Source of the DNA: Larix kaempferi
Taxonomy: Eukaryota; Streptophyta; Pinopsida; Pinales; Pinaceae
Assembly (NCBI GenBank): GCA_027924585.1
Contig: BSBM01000826.1
Coordinates: 15,640,001 to 15,704,000 of the forward strand
Reading direction: 5' to 3'
Length of the DNA: 64,000 nucleotides
Shown: positions 37,677-49,719 of the stretch, piece by piece
How positions within the stretch are numbered: the stretch's first letter is position 1
How the letters are laid out: each line of letters begins with the position of its first letter
Position numbers and translations under genes: made by a program
The notes under the pieces: generated by a model
Seen by the model: the letters and a program-made list of their open reading frames with translations, nothing else
Told to the model about the DNA's origin: nothing
Databases searched by the model: none

Positions 37677-37842
37677 GGGAGGTACTTTTGGAACCTCCAC
37701 CTGGATTTGTCTCCAATCCCATCACTCCATCCGCAGCTATAGTTGCTCCCTCTGAACCAGAAGGCCTCTCCGGCACCTGCACTGGATCATGTGCTGAAGA
37801 CCTGTGCCAGACACCTTTACTCTGAGGAGCCTTCTCACCCTC

Positions 37843-38244
37843 CTACTCATCCTTTAGTGTCATCTCATACCAACTTGGTTTCTTGACTGAACTGGATGAA
37901 GTCTCACACCCAGCTATCTCAGCCACTACCACCAAATTCGAGATCCACCCAGACGCATCATCTACAGGCTGTCCCAACAACCTGTACATCCTACCATCTT
38001 GAATGCCAAGCACTTGTGCTGCATCTGAGCTCTCTCCCTTCAGATAGAAAATTACCTGCCCATTACAAAATAGGACCTCATACCCATCGTCCTCGAGAGT
38101 TGACACTGAGAGTAAGTTTTTCCTCAACTCTGGTACTAGAAATACGTTGGCCACCTCCACATATCCTCTTGACTCCAGCTGAAATCTAACCCATCCAACC
38201 CCCTCGACTGCATGCGTGGTGTCGACCCCACTATCTACATGCAT
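37843..38244 (-). pseudogene. Copia-B protease and adjoining region
   Basis: The frame begins MHVDSGVDTTHAVEGVGWV, with a DSG motif as in copia aspartic protease, followed by VANVFLVPELRKNLLSVSTL, the conserved end of that domain, and DGYEVLFCNGQVIF, which leads to GAG-pre-integrase. The usual ASxHMTG after DSG is changed (VDTTHAVEG), so activity is doubtful. The frame then becomes non-family sequence and stops at 37843, with integrase and RT deleted. On its 5' side Gyp-B is inserted at 38427. Confidence 0.8.
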
Positions 38245-38753
38245 GTCTGAATCGATACGTGTTACCGTTCAGACTAGCAAGCTAGACTTTGTTAGTGGGT
38301 GGCAACCATATAGGAGGTTTGGACCACTATCACCTTTGTCCAATCTCCAAACTTCTTTGGGATCTAGTGTTGTCCCAGGGGGTAGAGCCCTTCTGTGTAC
38401 CTACCAAGTTGTTACCAAATACCTCCTGTTGCCGCCTAATACACACCTGGGGGGAACCCAGCAGGAAACCTTCAAGCCGCTTGGTGTGTCCTTGGGGACA
38501 AGTGAGAGTCAAGTGCTGTCACCTGATAACTCGGCTCCTCTGTCTAGGCTTACTCCTAGCGAAGCCAAGGGGGGTGGTCCCTATGAAATTATTCTAAGGC
38601 TGTTAACTACGAAAACAAGTTAAAGTCTAATCTAGGAGTTGAAATGATAAGATGGAAAAATAGTACAACCAAGCATCATTTGCCATTTAAATCAATTAAT
38701 TAACACCACACATGATAGATAAGCATTCACGACATTTTATAATTGAAACTTAA

Positions 38754-39284
38754 TGTTGAAATATTGTAACTTCAAAGAATATTATATTTGTATATTATTT
38801 ATTCCGGAGATGTTCCATACCTCCGATGTGATTATACTATAAATCCGGAGATGTTTATTCCTCCGAGTTGGGTGTGGTAACTAGGGTTATTAGACCCACC
38901 ATGTGGGGGTCGGCCCAGTCAGTTATAATGGGGTATTTAACCTAATGGTTAAATACGAGCCTACATGTACTTGTGTAAAATACATATCAGAGTAGTGTAT
39001 AAATAGAGGAGGTGTGTTCCTCATTTGATACACTCACACACTTGAGGATAGCGCACTTGTGGAGGAGGAGATCATGTCTCAGGGTTTCATCTTTGTATAT
39101 TGCTGGTCATCTATATTGAGGAAGCTTTGCTGGGTTTTCTACCCCATGAGGGTTTCCCAGGATAAATCTCTGTCTCTTGTGTTTATGCTGTGCTTGTTGT
39201 TTCTTCAGTGATCCTGTATATGCTATTATTGTGAAATGGAATGTAATGCTGCTATTTTCTGTCTTAGCATATTGAATTTTAACA
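38754..39284 (+). repeat. CopT-2 5' LTR
   Basis: 531 bp from TGTTGAAATATTG to TTGAATTTTAACA. TATAAATAG at 38998-39006 is the probable promoter TATA box. Confidence 0.95.
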
Positions 39285-39301
39285 TGGTATCAGAGCTAAC
39301 C
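39285..39301 (+). promoter_or_regulatory. CopT-2 primer-binding site
   Basis: TGGTATCAGAGCTAACC starts directly after the LTR, identical to that of CopT-1. Confidence 0.95.
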
Positions 39302-40640
39302 TGAAGGAAGACAAGTTATGGCACTAAAGACACTTGCTTTACTTACGACAATTTGAAGGTTAGGGTTTTACATAGCAAAAACCAGTCATCGTAGCACTTT
39401 CGCTATAAATCCGTTTTGGCAAAGTTTTCGGATCTGAAATTGTTACAGGACGAAGATTAAATCTCCAGGTACCTTCTGTCCAAAGGACAACCTCTAATTC
39501 GTTGTACTTTGTGATTTATGATCTGTACAATATAGGCTTTCTGCCTCTTCCAGATCTGAGTCAAAATCAGGTGACCTTGGGAAAAAGGTCATATCTTGGG
39601 CTAGGAAGCTCCAAATGAAATTTCGTAAAAAGTGACAGGTAGTACACAGTCTGTACTATCTCAGAAAACTTTTTCAGAGGCTGAAGTTGAACCAGTGACA
39701 CTTGGCACTCCGTACAAGTTCGCCCTCCTGTATTATCCCATAAACAGGTCATGTTGCGACACTTGGCATAAATCTCTCTCAGAGAGTCCAATTGAGGTCA
39801 GACCTGTCAGGATGGAAAGATAACATGCCGAGCTACCTCAGAAAAGTTTTTCAGAGGCCGAAGTTCAAACAGTGACACGTGGCACGCCGTACAAGTTTGC
39901 TCTTCTGTTTTATCCCAAAACAGGTCACGTTGCGACATTTGACATAACTCTCTCTTAGAGAATCCAATTGAGGTCAGACCTGTCAGGATGGAAAGATAAC
40001 AGGTCAGGCTATCTCAGAAAACTTTTTCAGACCTTGTGGATTGAAAAGTTTGGAGTTACACCAGAAACAATCAGGTACATATTTCTGTCAAAACATAATT
40101 ATTTTTGAGTACCTTCATTCATGGCTTCCGGAATTTAGGGCTTTGAAGAAAGTTGGAATTTTTGTAAACGGAGACCACGGCTGAATGCTACTCATCAAAA
40201 TAGAAATTTAGAGACCAAGATCAGATTTTTTTGGTTGGGCAGAAGGCCGGGCTGGATCAAACCCTAGTTCGGGACTTTGATCAGAAAAGTGGAAAATTAG
40301 GGCTTCTGTAAAAATGGGAATTTTTGAAATCTGTGACCATGGCTGGAAGCTCCTCAGAAAAATAGAAGCTTAGAGCTTTGGATCAAACATTTTGATTGGG
40401 CAAAAGAGTGAGATTCACCAAACCCCAGTTCAGGGTCACGTCCAGTGAATCCGGAAGTTTCAAAGGCAAAATTGAGGAGTGAAACTTTGCAGTTTTCAAA
40501 TTCTGAATATATCAGTTTGATCAGCTCATCAAGGCGCATATTTCTATCCTTTCGGAAGTTTGAAATTCAAAGTTTGAATTTTTTGGGTTTCTCTGACAAA
40601 CCCATATCCAGCTCCAGGTCCAGTTCTTGCAAATCAAGTG
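39302..40640 (+). repeat. CopT-2 duplicated leader
   Basis: Contains the same two duplicated block types as CopT-1, in the same order relative to the PBS (for example TCTGAGGTAGC-like and GGTCAGACCTGTCAGGATGG repeats, then GACCACGGCTG blocks). Confidence 0.85.
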
Positions 40641-40800
40641 GATAGGGTTAATCCTAGAAGAAGATGGATTGGTCACCTGCATAAGTGAAGGAGTTACTGT
40701 TTCAGAGGGAGATGAGGCTAAGGCTTTACATAAGGAGATTACAAGCGATCTCGACAGGTATGACTCATCGAGGTATGTTTTGAGATTTGTTCATGATTAA
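40641..40800 (+). pseudogene. CopT-2 gag stub
   Basis: The + frame gives LILEEDGLVTCISEGVTVSE and GDEAKALHKEITSDLDRYDS, nearly the same as the CopT-1 stub. The remainder of gag is absent. Confidence 0.75.
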
Positions 40801-42384
40801 GTTTATGGTATGTTTGTCTTCATGTTATTACGGTTAGTACAATCTTGATTTTAGATTTGTTGTATCACCTTAACAAAATTATGAATGCATGATAGAAGAT
40901 ATTCATTGGTTAGGGTGTTGACACTTATGATCGTACTAATGCATTATGATGTTGTGTGAGGTTGATGTTGTCTACTAACAAGATACTGGTACATCACAAA
41001 AGACAAATCAGGCTCCATGACCATGAAAACATGAAGACAAAGACTCATCCATAATCTTTGTTCTACTTACGAGGTATGTATGACTTTGTTATATTATGCT
41101 TAACCTATGAGACATGCAGGTTCTAGCTCAGGATCTCTAAATCATTGAAGAGATTGTTTGGGTATGTTATACATAACCAAGTAGGTATACTAATCCAAGT
41201 ATGTTTCCCATGAATCTTACCTTGTGTTAGGATCCCTTATATAAGTATACTTGGAATGATTGGTTATGCTTATTCATAAAGTTAGTAATCAAGGGATTAT
41301 GCATATTATATCTTTTATCTTGATTGATGATATGCATGAGTAAAAGAAGACTTCCCTGAAATCTTGAATACTAATGTTTATTAATCATGACTATACATTT
41401 TCAAGATTATGTTTTTAGAATATACTAATGAGTGTATGTTTGTGTATGAGATCATGAGGATGATTCTTGAGCATGCACAGTGGTACAGAATGAATAGAAG
41501 TTCAAAAGACATACAGAAGATCAAGCGGGAGGCAGCCACACAAACATAAAAGATAAGTATTTGAGTTGTTATTTGAAATAGTAATGATATTGCCTGTAAT
41601 AGGTTGTATGCATATTTGTATTCCTATAATATATCATGCTGAGTGTAAATATTCATAGAACATTGAACAATATACTACTAATATGCATATGATTGGTAAG
41701 TTGGACAAACATTCCATTGTTGCTTGTCTAGAATGAAACCTCTTTGCTGACATGCTGAGAGTTGTGCACACTCTCGATAGTATGTTCTGGTAGAGATGGA
41801 AGGCATCTAGATAGCCACTGTATGCATACAGGATATGGGAAAGTGTTGTGCCAAAGTATTGGTCAAAATAGTTGCATCACTATGTAAATGATATCTGTAT
41901 GCATAATAGGTTATCATGTCAATATGATTTGATGATTATGAAGTATTACTAATCATGTACTTAATTTTGATTTGTAGGAAAGGTCATGAAGAATGATGGA
42001 CACCATACAAGTGGTGGATGTTCAAACAAGAAGATTTACAAATCAAACAAAATATAGAAGGCTCATGGCTAGAAGATTCTCTTAGAAAGGGGAAGAGAAT
42101 CACGACAAGATGTTTGCTCCAAGTATGGTGTAATTAAAGAAGAAGTGTGAATCAGGTTCTGTATAGGTACCTAGGATCGATAATAAATTGATAAGCTTAA
42201 TGATCACCATGGGTGATGTGGATCTCAACCTTTGCTACAAGGTTGAATATGATTTCTATACACAAATGACATGGATGCAAGAAGGAACTCACCACAGAGT
42301 TCGAATGATATTAAGGCTCATATTAGTAGACCCATCTAACGAGAGATGGCACAGATAGATATGCAGAAGATCATTCAATGCAGA

Positions 42385-43254
42385 AATGAAAATGAAAGAT
42401 CTCAAATTGACGCTTTACTTCCTAGGTCTGGAAGTATGGCAAGGCTCAGAAGGAATATTTCTCAACCAGGGAAAGTATGATGAGAAATATGACTTGAGGT
42501 GTTGGAATGGCCACTCTTATGGATTCCAACTTGAAGCTGTTAGGGGATAACTCATCAGAGTTAGTGGATATAAATCTGTACAGTCAAATTATTGGGTCAT
42601 TGATGTATCTAACATATACTAGATTAGATATATGCTTTGTTGTGAATACCTTGAGTCAGTATCTAGTGGAAACTAGATGTTTTCACCTGATAGTTGCAAA
42701 GCATGTGATGAGGCACCTAAAGGATACGATAGACTTTGATCTGTGCTATCTTGGAGATCATGACTTCAGATGGCTACTCAGATGCTGATTGGGCAGAAAG
42801 TGTATCAGACAAGAAGAACACATCAAGAGGATGTTATTGTCTAGGATTAGCCATGATCTCGTGGTTTAGCTGGAAGCAGTCTAGTGTGGCTCTCAGCACA
42901 AGCAGAATATATGGCTGTTTGCTCTGCTAGTTGTGAAGAAGTTTGGCTTCAGGATTGTTTGACTTAGAGATAGAACCAACTGTGATCCTATGTGACAAAT
43001 AGAGTTGTATCAAGATGACATAGAATCCAGTGTTCCATGATAAGTCAAAGATCATAGGGATCTAACAAGATATGACACAGAAAGGAACTATAAAGTTTGA
43101 ATTCGTAACAGGTTACCGATGTACTAACCAAACCTCTACCTCGAGTGAAGAAGTTACCAACATACTAACCAAGCCTCTGTCTCGAGTGAAATTTGAATAC
43201 TTTCGAGACAAGCTTGGTGTAGCTCAAAAGGACCCTCCTCGAAAGGGGGAGTAG
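42385..43254 (+). pseudogene. CopT-2 RT/RNase H C-terminal remnant
   Basis: Frames in order: KMKDLKLTLYFLGLEVWQGS (RT), NLYSQIIGSLMYLTYTRLDI and FVVNTLSQYLVETR, then DGYSDADWAESVSDKKNTS and ISWFSWKQSSVALSTS (RNase H), and finally TNILTKPLSRVKFEYFRDKL at the Pol end. Each is conserved in copia Pol but they lie in different frames. The catalytic RT half is missing. Stops at GGGGAGTAG, so the end of Pol overlaps the polypurine-like site. Confidence 0.9.
43237..43252 (+). promoter_or_regulatory. CopT-2 second polypurine-like site
   Basis: CCTCGAAAGGGGGAGT at the end of the Pol remnant, 2.2 kb before the LTR-adjacent tract. Confidence 0.8.
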
Positions 43255-43559
43255 TATAGTCACTGATGATGAGATTGTCTCATGGAACAACAAGGTCGAT
43301 GATGAGGTAACCTGTTCTCTACACCTAGATTCTTAGAAATATTTAGATTTAGGACTCGTATACTTAGAATACTTAGTTTTACTTATACATTCTTTTGATG
43401 TTATATGTATTGGTGAGAATACATGCTTTTGATGATAAGATGTATTGGTAAGAATACATACTTTTGATGACACATGTATTGATTAATGTACGTGTATGGT
43501 TGAGGATACTTGTACTTGTATTGATGAGAATACATGTGGGGATTGTATCATCCTTGAAC
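43255..43559 (+). other. CopT-2 spacer with ATGTATTGG(T)GA repeats
   Basis: Contains several copies of ATGTATTGGTAAGAATACAT-like sequence before the main arrays. No coding signal. Confidence 0.5.
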
Positions 43560-44120
43560 ACATGTTCTAAAGTGATCCGTAGACGTGAGGTCTCCGAAAA
43601 TGAAGTCCTTAGTGGACAGGTAGGGATTGTATCATCCCTGGACTTCGGTCCCTGAATAGATCCGTAGACGTATGGTCTCCGAAAATGAAGTCCTTAGTGG
43701 ACAGGTAGGGGATTGGATCATCCCTGGACTTTCAGTCCTAAAGAGAGCCATAGACGTGAGGTCTCCGAGAATGAAGTCCTTAGTGGACAGTTGAGGGGAT
43801 TGGATCATCCCTGGACTTTCAGTCCTAAAGAGAGCCGTAGACGTGAGGTCTCCGAGAATGAAGTCCTTAGTGGACAGTTGAGGGGATTGGATCATCCCTG
43901 GACTTTCAGTCCTAAAGAGAGCCGTAGACGTGAGGTCTCCGAGAATGAAGTCCTTAGTGGACAGTTGAGGGGATTGGATCATCCCTGGACTTTCAGTCCT
44001 AAAGAGAGCCGTAGACGTGAGGTCTCCGAGAATGAAGTCCTTAGTGGACAGTTGAGGGGATTGGATCATCCCTGGACTTTCAGTCCTAAAGAGAGCCGTA
44101 GACGTATGGTCTCCGAAAAG
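43560..44120. repeat. CopT-2 array C1, 87-bp units
   Basis: TCCCTGGACT occurs at 43721, 43808, 43895, 43982 and 44069, exactly 87 bp apart, after about two more diverged units. Units contain GGACTTTCAGTCC and GGGATTGGATCATCCC, both self-complementary. The inverse of CopT-1 array C. Confidence 0.93.
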
Positions 44121-44650
44121 TGGGGATTGTATCATCCCCGGACTTAGGTCCCTGAATTGATCTGTAGACGTGAGGTCTCCAAGAAGTGGGGATTGTATCA
44201 TCCCCGGACTTAGGTCCCTGAATTGATCCGTAGACGTGAGGTCTCCGAGAAGTGGGGATTGTATCATCCCCGGACTTAGGTCCCTGAATTGATCCGTAGA
44301 CGTGAGGTCTCCGAGAAGTGGGGATTGTATCATCCCCGGACTTAGGTCCCTGAATTGATCCGTAGACGTGAGGTCTCCGAGAAGTGGGGATTGTATCATC
44401 CCCGGACTTAGGTCCCTGAATTGATCCGTAGACGTGAGGTCTCCGAGAAGTGGGGATTGTATCATCCCCGGACTTAGGTCCCTGAATTGATCCGTAGACG
44501 TGAGGTCTCCGAGAAGTGGGGATTGTATCATCCCCGGACTGCAGTCCCTGAATTGATCCGTAGACGTATGGTCTCCGAGAAGTGGGGATTGTATCATCCC
44601 CGGACTTCGGTCCCTGAATTGATTCGTAGACGTATGGTCTCCGAGAAAGT
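44121..44650. repeat. CopT-2 array C2, eight 66-bp units
   Basis: TGGGGATTGT starts units at 44121, 44187 and then every 66 bp. The unit is a shortened form of the 87-bp unit lacking GAAGTCCTTAGTGGACAG. GGGGATTGTATCATCCCC can pair. Together with C1 it keeps a 321-codon minus frame open, which is a repeat artefact. Confidence 0.92.
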
Positions 44651-44654
44651 GATT

Positions 44655-44955
44655 TTTGATGTGGTTACTTGTATCGGTAGGATACTTGTATTGATGATGT
44701 GGTTACTTGTATCGGTAGGATACTTGTATTGATGATGTGGTTACTTGTATCGGTAGGATACTAGTATTGATGACGTGGTTACTTGTATCGGTATGGATAC
44801 TTGTATTGATGATGTGGTTACTTGTATCGGTAGGATACATGTATTGATGACATGATTACTTGTATCAGTATGGATACTTGTATTGATGATATGTATACTT
44901 GTATTGGCATGAATACTTGTACTAATGATATGGATACTTGTATTGTTATGGATAC
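44655..44955. repeat. CopT-2 array D, about 38-bp units
   Basis: Five or more units of GATGTGGTTACTTGTATC and GGTAGGATACTTGTATTG, decaying to the right. Each good unit holds GTATC-GGTAG-GATAC, a perfect 5-bp inverted repeat. Confidence 0.9.
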
Positions 44956-44959
44956 CTGT

Positions 44960-45240
44960 GTTGATGACGATGCTGACGATCGTGTGATGACGATACTGAT
45001 GATCGTGTGATGACGATGCTGATGATCGTGAGATGACGATGCTGATGATCGTGTGATGACGATGCTGATGATCGTGAGATGACGATGCTGATGATCGTGT
45101 GATGACGATGCTGATGATCGTGTGATGACGATGCTGATGATCGTGTGATGACGATGCTGATGATCGTGAGATGACGATGCTGATGATCGTGTGATGACGA
45201 TGCTGATGATCGTGAGACGACGATACTGATGATCGTGAGG
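44960..45240. repeat. CopT-2 array A, 23-bp units
   Basis: About 12 units close to GATGACGATGCTGATGATCG plus TGT, the inverse of CopT-1 array A, with ACGAT/ATCGT pairing. Variants change TGTGAT to TGAGAT. Confidence 0.93.
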
Positions 45241-45449
45241 ATCCAGATGTTGATGTTGTTGTAGTTGTTCGAGTGCTGCAGAAAATAAAGACTCAGTACT
45301 GAAGATGTTGATGTTCCAGTATTGAAGATGTTCCAGTAACTGCTTGAGTTACTGATGATGTTGAGAAAGCTTCCAATGATTTATAGATGTATCATGTATG
45401 ATGTTGATGACTCCTTGTTCGTGCAGATACTGTTATAATATCCTTCTCG

Positions 45450-45460
45450 TTAAGGGGGAG
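45450..45460 (+). promoter_or_regulatory. CopT-2 polypurine tract next to the 3' LTR
   Basis: TTAAGGGGGAG directly before TGTTGAAAT. Confidence 0.92.
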
Positions 45461-45991
45461 TGTTGAAATATTGTAACTTCAAAGAATATTATATTTGTAT
45501 ATTATTTATTCCGGAGATGTTCCATACCTCCGATGTGATTATACTATAAATCTGGAGATGTTTATTCCTCCGAGTTGGGTGTGGTAACTAGGGTTATTAG
45601 ACCCACCATGTGGGGGTCGGCCCAGTCAGTTATAATGGGGTATTTAACCTAATGGTTAAATACGAGCCTACATGTACTTGTGTAAAATACATATCAGAGT
45701 AGTGTATAAATAGAGGAGGTGTGTTCCTCATTTGATACACTCACACACTTGAGGATAGCGCACTTGTGGAGGAGGAGATCATGTCTCAGGGTTTCATCTT
45801 TGTATATTGCTGGTCATCTATATTGAGGAAGCTTTGCTGGGTTTTCTACCCCATGAGGGTTTTCCAGGATAAATCTCTGTCTCTTGTGTTTATGCTGTGC
45901 TTGTTGTTTCTTCAGTGATCCTGTATATGCTATTATTGTGAAATGGAATGTAATGCTGCTATTTTCTGTCTTAGCATATTGAATTTTAACA
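45461..45991 (+). repeat. CopT-2 3' LTR
   Basis: 531 bp. Differs from the 5' LTR by CCGG to CTGG at the second CCGGAGATG and by TTTCCC to TTTTCC. TATA box at 45705-45713. Confidence 0.95.
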
Positions 45992-48900
45992 CTTAAAACA
46001 TGGAAAATAAAAGACCAGTGCCGAGAATGTGTAATGCGATTGTTGCTGTGTAGTGTCGTGAAAGTATTGCAAAGGGTTGTTGGTATATTTTAGAATTATT
46101 AATGGGTATTAATGGAGTGGGTAAATTCTTGGTTTGGCCCAAAGAAGTATAACCTCTTGAACTGAGTGCTATAGCGGCTTAACCAAGTGTCCAACAAGGC
46201 GAGGATGAACCTGCTTAAAGTAGCCTTCTGACTCTATGGTGTACACCCACGCAACCTCCTGTATTCGCAAAGTTATACTCGATTGGATTTTCCTATTTAA
46301 AGCTAGTTACTCTACGTCCTTTTCTGATTGAGCCAATTTGTTCAGTCTAAGCTGTAGCAGTCAAGAGCATACTTCAGATTTCGAGTGTTGGTTTATTTTA
46401 TTAAAAAAAGTGAAGTGGATTGTTAAAACTATACTATGCCCCAAGAGTCTCTTATCCACACACCATAGAATGGTGCAGTACTTCGGGAGAGCAAGGAGAA
46501 AATTTTAAGTAAATTTTATGAACAATTGTATTGTTGAAAACACATAAGCATAGAATATAAAGCGATTAAAGAAATGGTCCTTGGAGGACGTCGTGTGCTT
46601 GAGTGTTGTTGTTTAATTGCTACAAACTTAAAAAAAAACTAATTTTAAAAAAAAAAAACAAAAAAAAAAGAGGTGAATCCCCCCTGGGGGAATGGGGGTA
46701 GGCGTTGGAATAATTTGCTGAGCTTCCTTATTTTTTTATTACAATCAAGATTTTTTGAAGAACTACTGCTTGCCTTTTATCATTAGGGAACAAGACAATT
46801 TACAATAATGATAGAAAGTGAAGATGCTTAAAGGGGGTTCTCCAAGCCGTCCTGGAAGCTCCAAATCCAAATTTCTAGGCTTTTTATTATTCAAACCTGC
46901 TAAGCATGCAAAACAGACCAGCAAGATTAGTTTATCAAGAAAAGATAACCAAAACACTTTAAGAGTGCTTTTGGTAATGCTACAAGTTGCCTAAAAAAAA
47001 AATCTAAACAAACTAGTATGCAAAAAAGACTTTTCGGATGATCCTTAAGTCTCAAAATCAAATTTTAATTAACTTTAAATGACAAACCTGCTATGCATGC
47101 AAAATAGGCCAACGAGCTCTTTTTGTCATGAAATGGCCAAAAACACTCGGAAAGTGATTTGGCCACTCATACAAAAGATGCCCCAAAAAACTATGAAAGC
47201 TAGCTAGAACAAACTAAACAAAAAAGGAACCAAGAACACGAACTAGAAAGTTCGTTTCTTGGGATCTTGGATTGCTCTTTTAGGGCAGCCAATACAAGAC
47301 TCTCCAATCAGTCAAATGAAATCTTTAAGCACAAGTAGAACTTCCTAACAAGACTTTAGATTTTTGCTTGAAAATGAACTTTGTAAAGGAAGAGCTATTT
47401 CACTAGATCTAAATGAGAAATTTTGAATATTTAAAATTTAAGATCTAATGAGCAATAATCAAATCTATTCTAGATGTTGCAATATTTATAGATCTGAATA
47501 TAAAAAACACAAAGTAACCAAGATAGAATAATGAGTTTGAGGTAGAAAGATAGAACATAGAGAACGAAAGAGAAGTTGGGCGAATGGAGTCTCCTTGGTA
47601 GTGAGATTGAGATGGACTAAGCTCCTTTTTCGAATGCGCTTGAGAGGTAGCAATGCTAGCACGCTTGCTACAATCCTCTAGCTTAGATAACCTGTAACAC
47701 TCACAACAACTTGCACACGAGAGTTTAAAGTATCGATGCTTCACCACATAAAATACTTATAAAGAAATGCTCATTCAAACAAGAAATTACAAACTTCAAA
47801 GCATCTTAAATGGTTATTCAATAAGAAATAAATTGTAAAATATTATTTCTTACCCTATTAGAATGTATATTCTCTTCAAAGGTCAATAAAACTCCAACAG
47901 TAAACAAAGTTGTAAAGCGACAGTTTACCTCAATGGATCAAGAGCCTCAAACATCCACACAAATGGACAATAACACAATGCATAAGCCTCCAAAGCCTAA
48001 CTTTGTTATTCCGATTCTCAAAGACAATATTACAAAAATTAGAGCAGAGGTTCCACCTTCACACATTGAACAATGGACCAAAGCCTTGCTTAAATAGCAC
48101 AAACCATGCAGAGGGGGGGGTGCAAATCCCAAGAGAGAGGGCGCATTCCTGATTGAGGAGTTAACTGAAAGCTTGGAGAGATAAGCTCTGAGCGATGGGG
48201 AGTTTAACTTAATGAGGGATGCGCCACCTCTTAAGAGGTGGGCGCACCCTCTTCCTTGATTTCATCACCTCCAACCATCATCTTCCACCTAAGAAAGTCG
48301 CCCCATGCAAGATGAGGGCGAATTCCTTCATCTGCTGTCAATTGGATCTTAACTGAATTGATTGGATCAATCTATTTCAGAGCTCAGATAACTCAGTGTT
48401 GATTGTGCAAAGGCTTTAGTTCAACTCCAGACCAACTCCGGATCAATCCCACTGTTTTAGGAACTTGTCCTTTTTTTATTAAATATGTTTTTTTGACATT
48501 TATTTTGTCTTTTTTGGAGAATTTGAGTAAATATCAATTTTTGAGATAAATACTTATTCAAAACTTAGGAAAAGTGGGTTTATGGGTTAAATGGGTGCCC
48601 TGGCTTAGAAAACGAGCATCCATTTATCAAAATCCATCCACAAACCACTTAATTATTACATTTTGAATTTTTTCAATTAAACCATAGGAAAAATGGTTTA
48701 ATTTATATTGAAAAAAATAATTTTTAATAAAAACCAAAAAATGGTCCATGGCCACAAAAATAATTTTTTTTTAAAAGTTGACTTTAACCACCTAGAGACC
48801 TAGTACATGACCATATGACTTTATTTTAGTGTCTAACATGTTTATATATGTTATAAAATGGACTCTAATAACTCCCCAAGGCCTAACCACCAATTTGGGC

Positions 48901-49215
48901 ATTCCAACTTTGGAGGTGTAGGAGAAAAACTCATCAATTATACTCGGCTAAAGGCAAAGCATAATTGACAAGGGAAAAAACTCCTTGGAATACCTTCATT
49001 GATTATCAAGTCCTAGGGAACCGAGTCACTCAAAAACCACCATGCTAGCACACTTTATTACAAACCCCGTGGGGCATGGACATGCATTACAAATTTAAAA
49101 AAGGAGGCCCTGAAAAGGCCTGATTTGGAACTTCTGAACCCTAAAAAACATAAGTACTTGTGCAAACTTTGGCCGCTCTCTGGAAGTCCAACTGAGTGCA
49201 ACTCAGGTGGTAACA

Positions 49216-49700
49216 CCTAGCTCCAACTGCGGGACGTGTGCTCGATCTTGTCTTAAGGCAAGGAGAGCATACAAGAACACCAAAATCTCCGGTTTCTATG
49301 ACCTGTAAAAACATCTCAACTTGACAAGAAAACCCTTTAGTAGCACAAGTGTTTGTAAGAAACCAATGAAGCATAAGTTACTTTATTCTAAAGGCAAAAC
49401 TAAATAATAAAAAAAATCTTATAAGAGGAAACAACTAAAAAAGAAATGCATAAAGTAAATGCTCACTTTGAGGAGTGTTGTGGCCACAGCAAATCCCATG
49501 CTTAACTGAAGCACGGGAGCCCCATCTTTCAATAAACACAAAGGTATTTGGGTGAATTTCATTGTAAATTTGAATCTTTGGTTTTGATGTGCTTAGATCT
49601 TGCACCCATACTTTGTCCTGCGTGTTTCCTCTGGTTTGGACGATCCTTAACCATCTGGTTTGCTAAAATCCTCAAATTTTGAGTGTTTTGTCTTTGCTCC
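49216..49700. other. Gyp-B internal stretch next to the 3' LTR
   Basis: About 490 bp without recognisable coding or repeat structure. Confidence 0.4.
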
Positions 49701-49719
49701 CATCAACCTGAAACCCGAC

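Larger units (their letters stand above)
30549..38426 (-). mobile_element. Copia-B: internally deleted copia element
   Basis: In minus orientation: part of the internal region (protease at 38244-37843), a short linker, PPT, and a 3' LTR that is split by Gyp-E. Between protease and PPT there is only about 180 bp, so integrase and RT are gone. Gyp-B cuts the internal region at 38427, and the 5' LTR is not in the window. The left limit at 30549 (TGTTGACAT) is a candidate only. Confidence 0.6.
38754..45991 (+). mobile_element. CopT-2: non-autonomous copia element with tandem arrays
   Basis: 7238 bp, + strand, flanked by CTTAA at 38749-38753 and 45992-45996. The same order as CopT-1: LTR, PBS, duplicated leader, gag stub, noncoding middle, RT/RNase H tail, polypurine site, arrays, polypurine tract, LTR. 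The LTRs (531 bp) differ at two positions. The homologous uninterrupted sequence is present at 58740-58744 in the Gyp-B 5' LTR, which fixes both boundaries. LTRs are shorter than in CopT-1, and array types partly differ. Confidence 0.95.
38427..49215 (-). repeat. Gyp-B 3' LTR, 3.55 kb net of CopT-2
   Basis: + strand begins TGTTGCCGCCTAATACACAC and ends CTCAGGTGGTAACA. CopT-2 sits 327 bp from the left end. A near-palindrome, AATCCCCCCTGGGGGAAT, is at 46676-46693. The same family as S4. The tract next to the right end (GGAGCTAGG on the minus strand) is a poor polypurine tract. Confidence 0.8.

Noticed and set aside
43632-44597. 321-codon minus-strand frame with a 22- and 29-residue repeat
   Set aside because: It is the translation of the 66- and 87-bp arrays, both multiples of three; it lies antisense in CopT-2.
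49216-49220. CCTAG as partner of CCTCC (38422-38426) for a target duplication
   Set aside because: Only three of five bases match, and the LTR pairs better with 58418, making 49216 the start of the internal region, not a flank.
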